Shown here: positions 1-6,347 of the stretch, piece by piece
How positions within the stretch are numbered: the stretch's first letter is position 1
How the letters are laid out: the number at the start of each line of letters is the position of its first letter
Source: CAYQTO01 sp964420455
GTDB lineage: Bacteria > Sumerlaeota > Sumerlaeia > SLMS01
Direction: 5' to 3'
Assembly (NCBI GenBank): GCA_964420455.1
Contig: CAYQTO010000180.1
Span: 1 to 6,574 of the forward strand
Length of the DNA: 6,574 nt
Position numbers and translations under genes: made by a program
Notes under the pieces: generated by a model
What the model saw: only the letters and a program-made list of their open reading frames with translations
The model's database searches: none
Told to the model about the DNA's origin: nothing

Positions 1-147
1 GGGCATTGGCGCGGGAGCCTCGAGGAGCTGGTTACCCCCGCGGGTCTGCGCCCGCTCGCCACGGCGGAACTGCCCTTTGTCTTCCGATCGCGCCCCCGGC
101 GCCTGGTCGTCTTTGCAAGCACCGTCATGCTGCTCGCGCGGCGGTGA
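1..147 (+). CDS. C-terminal fragment of an unidentified protein, possibly a SAM-dependent methyltransferase
   Basis: Frame 1 is open from the window edge to a TGA at 145-147 and gives 48 residues: the 5' part of the gene lies outside the window. Codons are mostly G/C-ending, as in the neighbouring genes. The fragment contains LEELVTPAGLRPLATAEL followed by an arginine-rich segment and a hydrophobic end (LVVFASTVMLLARR). A 'leucine-rich helix, then xAGL followed by a strand' arrangement near the C-terminus is common in class I SAM-dependent methyltransferases, where it forms the last beta-strands of the fold, but no catalytic or SAM-binding motif is in view. The stop lies 34 bp from the stop of the convergent response regulator gene. 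I see no clear terminator hairpin between the two. That this is a real gene end is fairly likely; the methyltransferase label is a weak inference. Confidence 0.5.
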   Translation, partial: GHWRGSLEELVTPAGLRPLATAELPFVFRSRPRRLVVFASTVMLLARR

Positions 148-181
148 GTGCCTGCCGGTGTCGCCCCGCGGACGCCCTGAG

Positions 182-673
182 TTATTTGGGGCGGGGATCC
201 TCGTCGGGCTCGAGGCGGCGCATGGCCTCGCCGCGGGTAAGGAACTCCGGATGGACCTTGTAGCCACCGGTGCCGGGAGGGAGCGGCTCCACATCGCGGA
301 TCAGCACCGCCCGAATCTGCTGGACGAGGTCGTCCGGACTCACCGGCTTTTCAATGAAGGCATCCGCCTTTGTTCCCAGCCTCCAGAACCCCGGGGGAAG
401 GTCGGACCCGATCGTCGTTCCCGTGAGAATGATCACCGGGACGTCGCGGGTGGCCTCGTGCGCCCGAATCTTCTCCGTCAGTTCGAAACCATTCATGCGG
501 GGCATGTTCAGGTCGGTCACGACGACGCGGGGCGTCCGGGCCTCGATTTCCTCCCATGCCTCGACACCGTCGCCGACCGCCACGACGTCGAATTGGTCGG
601 CGAGCGCTACGGAGAACAGTCTCCGCAGGTCCGCCTCATCCTCGGCGATCAGTACCCGGGGCTTTTGGCTCAT
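182..673 (-). CDS. Stand-alone CheY-like response regulator receiver protein
   Basis: The product is a 163-residue single-domain phospho-receiver. The N-terminus VLIAEDEAD carries the acidic Mg-binding cluster (E11, D12, E13). The phosphoacceptor aspartate is D54 in VVVTDLNMPRMNG, the conserved Thr is T84 in VIILTGT, and the conserved Lys is K109 in FIEKPVSPDDLV. All key receiver residues are therefore present. The domain ends near residue 126. A charged, proline-containing tail of about 37 residues follows without a DNA-binding or enzymatic output domain, so it probably acts by protein contact or through a phosphorelay in the cytoplasm. The start at 673 is set by a strong Shine-Dalgarno (GGAGGAG on the minus strand, 678-684) four bases from the ATG. 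The frame continues open upstream antisense to the pilin and secreted genes, but that extension does not resemble a protein. The gene is divergent from the prepilin gene. No histidine kinase is visible in the window, so the partner is unknown. Confidence 0.93.
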   Translation of the reverse strand: MSQKPRVLIAEDEADLRRLFSVALADQFDVVAVGDGVEAWEEIEARTPRVVVTDLNMPRMNGFELTEKIRAHEATRDVPVIILTGTTIGSDLPPGFWRLGTKADAFIEKPVSPDDLVQQIRAVLIRDVEPLPPGTGGYKVHPEFLTRGEAMRRLEPDEDPRPK

Positions 674-835
674 GTGTCTCCTCCCGTCGGGGAAAACCAG
701 TAGGAAGCAACGCTGGTGCCTCGACAACAATTCGTCAACTTGAAGGGAACCAACGGTCCAAAGATAAGCGTTGTCAGCCAAATCGACGGCGATGGAAGAA
801 CACCTTTTTTCAAATCCCCCGAGGCGAATTTGACC
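674..835. promoter_or_regulatory. Divergent intergenic region between response regulator and prepilin
   Basis: These 162 bp separate two divergently transcribed genes, so both promoters should lie here. The stretch is more AT-rich than the flanking coding DNA. A weak plus-strand candidate is TTGAAG (740-745), 17 bp, then GATAAG (763-768), about 70 bp ahead of the prepilin start. No convincing sigma-54 site was found: TTGGCTGACAACGCTT on the minus strand has its GG and GC elements 8 rather than 10 bases apart. A short T run (805-810) is not preceded closely enough by a hairpin to be a terminator. Promoter placement is inferred from gene arrangement and is not proven. Confidence 0.3.
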
Positions 836-1474
836 ATGAACCGTCTCCGCGCCTTCACCCTGATCGAACTGCTGATCGTGGTGGCCATCATTGCGATTCT
901 GGCGGCGATCGCCGTCCCGAACTTCCTGGAGGCCCAGACACGCTCCAAGGTTTCGCGCACCCTGGCCGACATGCGGTCCGCCTCCACCGCCCTCGAGTCG
1001 TATTACGTGGACTACAACCGCTACCCGAAGTTCTCGCGCGTGCCCCAGAACTTCACCCTCCCGGGCGGCCCCGTCAGCGGCCTCCCCGCCGACGGCTCCG
1101 GCTGCCTCCCCTCGGAAACCGGCGGCGGGCTCACCTCTCCCGTGGCCTACATCACCACCATCCCGAGCGACCCCTTTGGCCCCGTCCAGCCCACCGACCA
1201 GTTCACTTTTGGCGGCTCCACCACCATCACCGATGCCTATTACTACAATACGAAGGAATGGTTCGACTGCCGGGGTTTCCCCTGGGGCGTTTCTCCAACC
1301 GATACGCTCTCGAACCCCGCCGCGTGGGTGCTCCAAAGCAAGGGTCCGGACCGGTTCTTCGCGCCGCCGATCGGCCCTGTCGGGGTGGAGCATGTGGACC
1401 GTCCCTACCGCTGGCAGTATGACCCCACCAACGGCACCATCAGTGGTGGTAACGTTGTCCGGAGCGGCCCTTGA
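836..1474 (+). CDS. Type IV pilin / GspG-like pseudopilin with prepilin cleavage-methylation motif
   Basis: The product is a 212-residue prepilin. The short basic leader MNRLRA is followed by FTLIELLIVVAIIAILAAIA, the class III signal and first half of the pilin helix. Prepilin peptidase would cut between A6 and F7 and methylate F7, and E11 is the conserved Glu at +5. The residue at -1 is Ala, not the usual Gly. The amphipathic helix continues through FLEAQTRSKVSRTLADMRSASTALESYYVDYNRYP (residues 30-64), as in GspG-like pseudopilins. Then comes SPVAYITTIPSDPFG (101-115), like the DP(W/F)G region of the GspG family. Two cysteines (C90, C145) could form a disulfide. The C-terminus has YDPTNGTISGG and ends near RSGP. 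The protein would be inserted in the inner membrane and assembled into a pilus or pseudopilus. The ATG at 836 is chosen because it places the leader directly before the motif; GAGG at 821-824 is a modest ribosome binding site. A longer in-frame ATG at 716 would give an implausible leader. No other pilus gene is in the window, so the exact system is unknown. Confidence 0.9.
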   Translation: MNRLRAFTLIELLIVVAIIAILAAIAVPNFLEAQTRSKVSRTLADMRSASTALESYYVDYNRYPKFSRVPQNFTLPGGPVSGLPADGSGCLPSETGGGLTSPVAYITTIPSDPFGPVQPTDQFTFGGSTTITDAYYYNTKEWFDCRGFPWGVSPTDTLSNPAAWVLQSKGPDRFFAPPIGPVGVEHVDRPYRWQYDPTNGTISGGNVVRSGP

Positions 1475-1573
1475 AAGGCCGTTCAACCGGTCCAATCTCT
1501 GTTGACAGGCCCATGGCTCTCGCGCACTCCTTCGTAGGCCTAAAGGCACAACCTTCTTGGAGTCTTTCACCAA

Positions 1574-2722
1574 ATGAAAAAGACCCTTTTCTCGGTTCTC
1601 GCGCTGGCGCCGGCCATGGCGCTCGCCCAACCCAGCGTTGGCCCGGTCGGCTCGATCGACGTCAGCGCCGTCGGTCCCACCCCGACCGACAGCGTCGTCT
1701 ACAACGGCACCCTGATCTTCGGTGAATTCACCAACGCCCGCGTTGGCCAGATCACCAACCCCACCGCTCCCGGCTCCGCCGTGGTCTCGACCCTTTTCGG
1801 CGTCGAGTCCGGCGACAGCAACCTGGCGGGCTTCACCCCGGTGACCTTCGACACGGCGGGCACGGGCGACGGGGCCGGTATCTCCAGCCTCGACCTGACC
1901 ACCACCGACACTCTGCTGGTCTCCGGCTCCCTCGAGGACAATCCCGGAAGCACCGCCGCCGACGGACTTCTCATGACCGTCGACCTCACTGGCCCGACCC
2001 TCATCACCCAGAACGGCACAGGGCTCAACGGCGGAAACCCGGTCCAGACCAGCGCCGGCTTCTTCTACGGACCGAGCTTCGACGTTTGGACATCCTTCAA
2101 TAACGGCACCCACTTCTGGGGCTTTGATCCGATCACCCTCACGAGCGACGCCGGCTTTCTCGGCGACGGCGGCATCGGCGCCTTCGGTCGCTTCCAGACG
2201 GACGCGGAAACCTACGAAACGGGCAGCGGTCAGGAAGTCTACATTGCGGGCAACTCCCGCTTCTTCGACGTCGATGTTGACCTCAGCGAGCCCGCCGGCA
2301 CCGAAGGCATCATCAACATCCGCCGGTATAACCCCGGCTCCGACATCGACGACTTTACCACCGCCACACCCGTTCCCAACGTTGGCGGTGCCACGATGGG
2401 CAACGGTGGCAACGCCGCTTGGTTCACCTTCCCCTCCACGACCGCTATCGCCGCCAACGGCTACCAGGGCGTCGGTATCTATGATGATGGCACCAATGTC
2501 TGGATCATGCTCGCCAACACGGTGGAGGACCAGATCATCTTCGTGAACCGGGCAACCGGCGTCGCCGACGGCACCCTCACCGTGGCGGGCGGCCCCACCG
2601 ACGCCACCATGTACGACGATGGAACCGATCGCTGGCTCTTCGTCAGCACCGAGGGTGGCACCATCGAGGTCTTCCAGGAAGGCGCCTCGACCTCCGTCCA
2701 GGGCTGGGAACTCTTCCAGTAA
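1574..2722 (+). CDS. Secreted protein of unknown function with propeller-like internal repeats
   Basis: The product is 382 residues and not assigned to a known family. Residues 1-18 (MKKTLFSVLALAPAMALA) form a clear Sec signal peptide with cleavage after ALA before Q19. The mature protein is acidic, rich in Gly, Thr, Asp and Asn, and has no cysteine, which fits an exported beta-rich fold. Two aligned segments near the C-terminus, YDDGTNVWIMLANT (303-316) and YDDGTDRWLFVSTE (347-360), are 44 residues apart, and similar NGT-LIF and strand-turn patterns occur earlier (about 44-60, 111-136, 174-190). This spacing suggests blades of a beta-propeller, but that is inferred. There is no PEP-CTERM, LPXTG or type IX sorting signal at the end (VQGWELFQ). 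The start at 1574 is supported by the signal peptide and by GGAG at 1559-1562. The gene follows the prepilin by 99 bp on the same strand and precedes a strong terminator, so the two may be co-transcribed. A TTGACA at 1502-1507 could give it its own promoter, but no matching -10 box is seen. Confidence 0.85.
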   Translation: MKKTLFSVLALAPAMALAQPSVGPVGSIDVSAVGPTPTDSVVYNGTLIFGEFTNARVGQITNPTAPGSAVVSTLFGVESGDSNLAGFTPVTFDTAGTGDGAGISSLDLTTTDTLLVSGSLEDNPGSTAADGLLMTVDLTGPTLITQNGTGLNGGNPVQTSAGFFYGPSFDVWTSFNNGTHFWGFDPITLTSDAGFLGDGGIGAFGRFQTDAETYETGSGQEVYIAGNSRFFDVDVDLSEPAGTEGIINIRRYNPGSDIDDFTTATPVPNVGGATMGNGGNAAWFTFPSTTAIAANGYQGVGIYDDGTNVWIMLANTVEDQIIFVNRATGVADGTLTVAGGPTDATMYDDGTDRWLFVSTEGGTIEVFQEGASTSVQGWELFQ

Positions 2723-2749
2723 GACGCGCTCCTCACCCCGCGCATGCCA

Positions 2750-2788
2750 ACGCCCCGGCGGGTTTTCCCTGCCGGGGCGTCGTTTTTT
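2750..2788 (+). terminator. Rho-independent terminator downstream of the secreted protein gene
   Basis: A perfect 10-bp inverted repeat, ACGCCCCGGC (2750-2759) and GCCGGGGCGT (2771-2780), can be extended inward by GGG/CCC around a TTTT loop with one bulged T. Two bases later a run of six T (2783-2788) follows. It lies 28 bp after the stop of the secreted protein gene and points along the plus strand. On the minus strand the hairpin is not followed by a T run, so it should not stop the convergent radical SAM transcript. Confidence 0.93.
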
Positions 2789-2872
2789 CGCCCTTCTCCC
2801 CCGAATGGACGCGAAGAAATCGATGGGCGGACCAGGCGGCCTCGGGTGCCTTGGCTATGCTCCGCGTTCCGC

Positions 2873-4060
2873 CTACCCCTGTGATCTGGAAAAAAGCCCC
2901 TCGAAATGCTCGAGCGTCGCCCGCAGCCGCGCCCGCGCCTCCTCGCTAAACGGCCCCGCCTCGATCCGCTCCGCCGCCTCGTCCAGGATCTCCCGGGTCC
3001 GCTCGTCGGTGATCTCCGTAAACTGGCCGCACCCCTTGCACTTGTCGATGTAGTCGCGGGTGGTAAAGCTCCGGCGCAGGCCCACCGCCGCCTCGCCATT
3101 GAACTGCTCCTCCATCGGCCGGTCCGCGCTGTTGCCCAGCGACACATCCAGATAGCAGCACGGCTTGAGGTTCCCATCGCGCTCCACGATGACCTGGCGC
3201 CAGGCGCTCGGGCATCCGTGTCGCACCCCCCTGCGCGGCGGCGGGGGCGGCTCCTCGCGATAGGGAAACGGCATCTGGAAGAAATACACGCACTCGATGC
3301 CGAGCCGCGCCGCCTCGCGCCGTGCCCGCCCCAGGTTCCACCGGAACACCCGCGTCCCCACGATCGACGCATGGGCGTGCTCCGGATGGTCCAGCACCAG
3401 ATTGCTGAATGCCACCTGGTCCGCCCCCATCCGCGACGCCAGACGCACCAGCCCCTTCAACTCCCACACGTTGTACTTGCTGATGGCGCAGGCGATATGG
3501 ACCCGGGGGGTCGCCTGACCGCGGTCCCGCCGCCGGCGGAGCAGCTCCGTCACGTTCGCCACCACCGTCTGGAAGTCCGCCCCCGAGCGGAGAAAATTGA
3601 ACGTCCGCGCCGTCGCCCCATCCATCGACACGCACAACTCGTCCAGCCCGGAATCCAGCACCTCGTCGATCCGATCGCTCGTCAGCGACATGCCGTGGGT
3701 GCTCGTCATGCAATAGGACCCGCGTTCCTTCGCCGCCGCCAGAAACGAAAAGAAATGGCGGTTCAGGAACGGCTCGCCCAGGCCATACAGGCCCGTGCGC
3801 TGGCTCACCTCCAGGTGGGGAACCACCGGCGCGAAGTGCTTCTCCTTCATCACGCCGGACTGGATTTCCTCCGGCGCAAAGGTCTGCCGGGGGCAAAACG
3901 GGCACTTGATATTGCACACCTTCGACACGGCCACATCATAATGGGTGGGGCGTGCGTGGGTGCGCTCGTCGAGGTACGTCGAGTCCAGCAGCGCCAGCAC
4001 GTCATTGATCGCGCGGGGGGAATCCAGGGTGGTGGCGGCGGGAGCGGGGGAAACAGACAT
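2873..4060 (-). CDS. Radical SAM/SPASM domain protein
   Basis: The product is 395 residues. The radical SAM core begins at YDVAVSKVCNIKCPFCPRQ: C49, C53 and C56 form the CxxxCxxC motif that binds the [4Fe-4S] cluster cleaving S-adenosylmethionine. YGLGEPFLN (92-100) matches the GGEP-type SAM-binding segment, and ELCVSMDGAT (141-150) is the typical strand with the following helix start. The C-terminal part is SPASM-like: GCPSAWRQVIVERDGNLKPCCY (C283, C301, C302), then GNS (309-311), then CKGCGQF (C341, C344), enough cysteines for an auxiliary iron-sulfur cluster. Such proteins modify peptides, enzymes or small molecules; the substrate cannot be told from sequence. A proline run (271-275) lies in the inter-domain segment. 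The end has a glutamate-rich helix. The ATG at 4060 is the only reasonable start before the first motif, but no Shine-Dalgarno precedes it, so translation may be leaderless or SD-independent. The frame is open to 4429, but the extra residues are low-complexity and overlap a repeat. No peptide precursor or partner gene is adjacent, so it appears monocistronic. Confidence 0.93.
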   Translation of the reverse strand: MSVSPAPAATTLDSPRAINDVLALLDSTYLDERTHARPTHYDVAVSKVCNIKCPFCPRQTFAPEEIQSGVMKEKHFAPVVPHLEVSQRTGLYGLGEPFLNRHFFSFLAAAKERGSYCMTSTHGMSLTSDRIDEVLDSGLDELCVSMDGATARTFNFLRSGADFQTVVANVTELLRRRRDRGQATPRVHIACAISKYNVWELKGLVRLASRMGADQVAFSNLVLDHPEHAHASIVGTRVFRWNLGRARREAARLGIECVYFFQMPFPYREEPPPPPRRGVRHGCPSAWRQVIVERDGNLKPCCYLDVSLGNSADRPMEEQFNGEAAVGLRRSFTTRDYIDKCKGCGQFTEITDERTREILDEAAERIEAGPFSEEARARLRATLEHFEGLFSRSQG

Positions 4061-4187
4061 GGAGGGCAACGTGGAAACTGTGGCGGATTCCGGCAAGGGG
4101 AAACGCTCCCGACGGTTCCGGGCGATTATCAGGCCACGCCCGCGCGGGCATCCACAGGAGGGATCATCCCCCGTTGGCCACGGACAC

Positions 4188-4246
4188 GGCTCTGGGCACA
4201 GGCGCGAAGGCTCCCCGTGACAACCCGGGCGGCGGGGCCGCGGCGC
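4188..4246 (+). repeat. Direct repeat copy 1 (about 60 bp)
   Basis: This copy matches 6464-6523 in the same orientation. By hand alignment there are four substitutions (4193, 4195, 4222, 4223) and one missing G in a G run, about 55 of 60 positions identical. The longest exact shared block is 26 bp (4196-4221), starting GCACAGGCGCGAAGG. It is GC-rich and lies in noncoding DNA upstream of the radical SAM gene. No perfect terminal inverted repeats or strong hairpin are seen within it. It could be a member of a dispersed intergenic repeat family or a boundary of the AT-richer segment to its right. Confidence 0.85.
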
Positions 4247-4416
4247 GCCGGTGCCGCCGGGATGAGCCTCCCGCCGCCGGAGGGGCAACGAGCCCGCCAG
4301 CCTCCCCCTGCCCGGCGACGGCAAAAAAAACGTCCGACACACAACGATTTTGGTTGCATGGAGAGGGGGGGGGAAACTTGACCCTGCTGGATAACTCACC
4401 AGTTTCACCACAACCA

Positions 4417-4430
4417 TGTGAATAATCACA
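4417..4430. promoter_or_regulatory. Palindrome TGTGA-N4-TCACA, candidate operator
   Basis: The sequence TGTGAATAATCACA has perfect 5-bp inverted arms around four bases, centred about 71 bp before the ATG of the 604-residue protein gene. The arms equal those of the CRP consensus, but the classical CRP spacer is six bases; a four-base spacer is more like FNR-type sites, whose arms differ. It is therefore a candidate site for some CRP/FNR-family or other dimeric regulator, inferred only from symmetry and position. Confidence 0.3.
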
Positions 4431-4494
4431 GGTAACCCTTAACGACCTAAGACTCCTCTCGCGGGGTCCCCTGTTAGCTAGGAGAAAAGCGAGC

Positions 4495-6309
4495 ATGACT
4501 ACTTCCCGCATCCTTACTGTCGCCTTTGGAATCGTTTTGTGTGCAATTAGCGCCCAGTATCTCCCTGCGCAAAATCCGACCATCGTCTCCAACTCGACCG
4601 CCTGGACAGACGATGAAAATACCGAGAACGGATGGACTGTTTTCGACGGTCTTATTGCCCAAATGGCGGTGAACGACGATCGCGGCATGGGAGGCGACCG
4701 AGTATTGGTCCTTCCAGAGGAGTTCGCTACCCGAAGCTTCCCGGTCACGCTTAGTTGCGATATGATGCTCGGAAACTACTACGGCTCCAATGGAGTCTGG
4801 GCAGGTGTCGTTTTGGGGGTTTCTCCTGAAGCACCAAGTCCTTCCAACGGCGTGGCCATCATCATGGAACGAGCCGACAGCGAAGATAATTTCGGAGGCC
4901 TAAGGATTCATGCTGGCGACACAATGTCCCCATTTGCGCCATTCGGAACATCGAGATATCATCCGGATATTCGGGGCCTCGAGGTCAAAGCCTTTAATGA
5001 TCTCCACTGGGTTCAGCTAATTGTGTCCGTAACAGAGGTTGATAGTGCGAACGTCAAGGTGTCCGCGCGAGTCAATAGTTTGGCCCACAGAGCTATGTCT
5101 TCGGAGGTACACCTTGTAATTCCCCGAGAGAGTCTCGGAGATAGCAGAATCGCCCTGGCGACGTCCGCCCAATACGGTCACGGGGAGAATCCTATTGTCT
5201 TTTGGGACAATGTGTCCCTGTCGAATTACGAAACGGTTACAGCACGGGAGTACAGATATCCCAGCAATGAAGTGATGTCGAATTACCTCCAATCCGCCAC
5301 ACAGAGGCTGGAAGAATGGCCGGAATTCGTTTGGGAGCCTTATCATGCGGGTGTATATATGTCTGAGATCTGGAGGCGACTCTACAGGATCAAGACCTCA
5401 CATCCGCTTAACCCTGTTGATGGGTCCATGCCCGTTTACGATACCAGTGCTTATCACGAGCTGGGGGCTGCGGCCGCTTATCGCGTTCTCAGCTTTCGAG
5501 GGGACATGAAACGTCTCGATGAAGTGATTGAAAGCGCCATCGAAAGTTCGGGGGAAGAAGTAAATGATTCCTCCATCAGTCGGTGGAGGGCAAATGCGCA
5601 AAGAGTCTACGGGATTGTTCGTGCCAAGATGGGCAACCACCAGAAGGTGGTCGATCGAGTGGAGGAATTTTTGGAGGAATTGGATGCCTCGGACGCGCGG
5701 GTACTGCCGTTGAAAGTCACCCTCTTGCACTCCTTGCATCACACCGATAAAGATGGTCAGAAATACTGGGCGCTTGCGGAAGAGTTGAAGGATCAGTTGC
5801 CGGAAGGAGATTGGAAAGATCGCGTGCTCTATGACAATGTTGTCCGTCTACACGAGGAGAATCGCTACGAGGAGTCGATTGCTGCAGCAAGGACAATGCT
5901 TTTCGAGAAACCCGAGTCTCCTTATTCGGTTCTTCTTGTTGACACTATTTTTTCCGGCCTTCACAAGATGGGTGATTACGAAACAAGCGAGCAGCTTTTT
6001 GGTGAGATGAATAGCATGTATGGTGAAGGGTCTTCGCACGCACAGGTGGTTGAACTATTTCGAGGGATCAGCGCCTTCCAAAAAGATGGAGATGAGCAAG
6101 AGGCCTTCGATATATTCGTATCTCTTGCTGCGGAACCGACCGCCAGCCCGGAACTTCGAGCGATTGCTCTTAACTGGGCTCTTAACTTGGACAACCGTAG
6201 CGGGCGAGCACATCGTGAATCCCTGCTTTCCCTTCTGGAGGACCTGCCTAATAGTCAACAGAAGAGATCGCTGCAAGCGGCAACCCGCCAGCATTCTTCC
6301 ATTAATTGA
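4495..6309 (+). CDS. Large secreted protein: beta-sandwich domain plus helical (TPR-like) repeats, unknown function
   Basis: The product is 604 residues and I do not recognise its family. Residues 1-20 or 1-25 are a Sec signal peptide (hydrophobic ILTVAFGIVLCAISA; cleavage after ISA or LPA). C16 is not in a proper lipobox, so a lipoprotein is unlikely. Residues about 45-245 alternate short strands and end in IVFWDNVSLSNYE, reminiscent of LamG or DUF1080-type concanavalin-like beta-sandwiches, which end similarly in a W-x-DNV strand. Residues about 255-595 are almost entirely alpha-helical, with helix pairs spaced like tetratricopeptide repeats, for example ENRYEESIAAARTMLFEKP (455-473) and MGDYETSEQLFGEMNSMYG (492-510). 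A role in binding a surface or periplasmic partner is inferred, not shown. The start is supported by AGGAG (4480-4484) ten bases upstream and by the signal peptide. Codons end in A or T far more often than in the neighbouring genes, suggesting horizontal origin. A small membrane protein gene follows 38 bp downstream. Confidence 0.85.
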   Translation: MTTSRILTVAFGIVLCAISAQYLPAQNPTIVSNSTAWTDDENTENGWTVFDGLIAQMAVNDDRGMGGDRVLVLPEEFATRSFPVTLSCDMMLGNYYGSNGVWAGVVLGVSPEAPSPSNGVAIIMERADSEDNFGGLRIHAGDTMSPFAPFGTSRYHPDIRGLEVKAFNDLHWVQLIVSVTEVDSANVKVSARVNSLAHRAMSSEVHLVIPRESLGDSRIALATSAQYGHGENPIVFWDNVSLSNYETVTAREYRYPSNEVMSNYLQSATQRLEEWPEFVWEPYHAGVYMSEIWRRLYRIKTSHPLNPVDGSMPVYDTSAYHELGAAAAYRVLSFRGDMKRLDEVIESAIESSGEEVNDSSISRWRANAQRVYGIVRAKMGNHQKVVDRVEEFLEELDASDARVLPLKVTLLHSLHHTDKDGQKYWALAEELKDQLPEGDWKDRVLYDNVVRLHEENRYEESIAAARTMLFEKPESPYSVLLVDTIFSGLHKMGDYETSEQLFGEMNSMYGEGSSHAQVVELFRGISAFQKDGDEQEAFDIFVSLAAEPTASPELRAIALNWALNLDNRSGRAHRESLLSLLEDLPNSQQKRSLQAATRQHSSIN

Positions 6310-6347
6310 CATTATCCACCTGGTCAAGAGTTCAAAGGAGACTTGCT

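Larger units (their letters stand above)
4061..4494. other. 434-bp divergent intergenic region (repeat, homopolymers, palindrome)
   Basis: This lies between the minus-strand radical SAM gene and the plus-strand 604-residue protein gene, and no credible gene is seen in it. From 4061 to about 4320 it is very GC-rich and carries one copy of the 60-bp repeat. From about 4320 onward the composition shifts to AT-richer DNA continuous with the following gene. The junction is marked by a run of eight A (4323-4330) and, further on, nine G (4365-4373). The downstream part has a palindrome (4417-4430) and, next to the start codon, AGGAG (4480-4484), a good ribosome binding site. Promoters for both divergent genes should be here, but I find no well-spaced -35/-10 pair. 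TTGACC at 4378-4383 lacks a correctly spaced -10. Confidence 0.6.

Noticed and set aside
770..785. Possible sigma-54 promoter on the minus strand ahead of the response regulator
   Set aside because: The GG and GC elements are separated by 8 rather than 10 bases, which is not compatible with sigma-54 recognition.
1502..1546. Promoter for the secreted protein gene from the perfect TTGACA at 1502-1507
   Set aside because: No acceptable -10 box is found 16-18 bases downstream; the nearest TA-rich hexamers are at least 28 bases away.
674..2113. Long minus-strand open frame continuing upstream of the response regulator, antisense to the pilin and secreted protein genes
   Set aside because: The translation is low-complexity Gly/Ala/Arg-rich sequence typical of the antisense of GC-rich genes. 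A strong ribosome binding site at 678-684 fixes the true start at 673.
4323..4330. Minus-strand T run read as an intrinsic terminator
   Set aside because: No GC-rich hairpin precedes the T run on the minus strand.
2906..4381. 491-codon plus-strand open frame opposite the radical SAM gene
   Set aside because: It is the antisense shadow of a gene with complete catalytic motifs; its own translation is rich in Arg, His, Pro and Leu without recognisable motifs.
4061..4429. N-terminal extension of the radical SAM protein to an ATG at 4429
   Set aside because: The extension is low-complexity, runs through the repeat and into AT-richer DNA of a different origin, and adds nothing resembling a domain.
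4510..4545. Lipoprotein signal in the 604-residue protein because of C16
   Set aside because: The residue before the cysteine is Leu, not Gly, Ala or Ser, so the lipobox rule is not met; an ordinary Sec signal peptide fits better.
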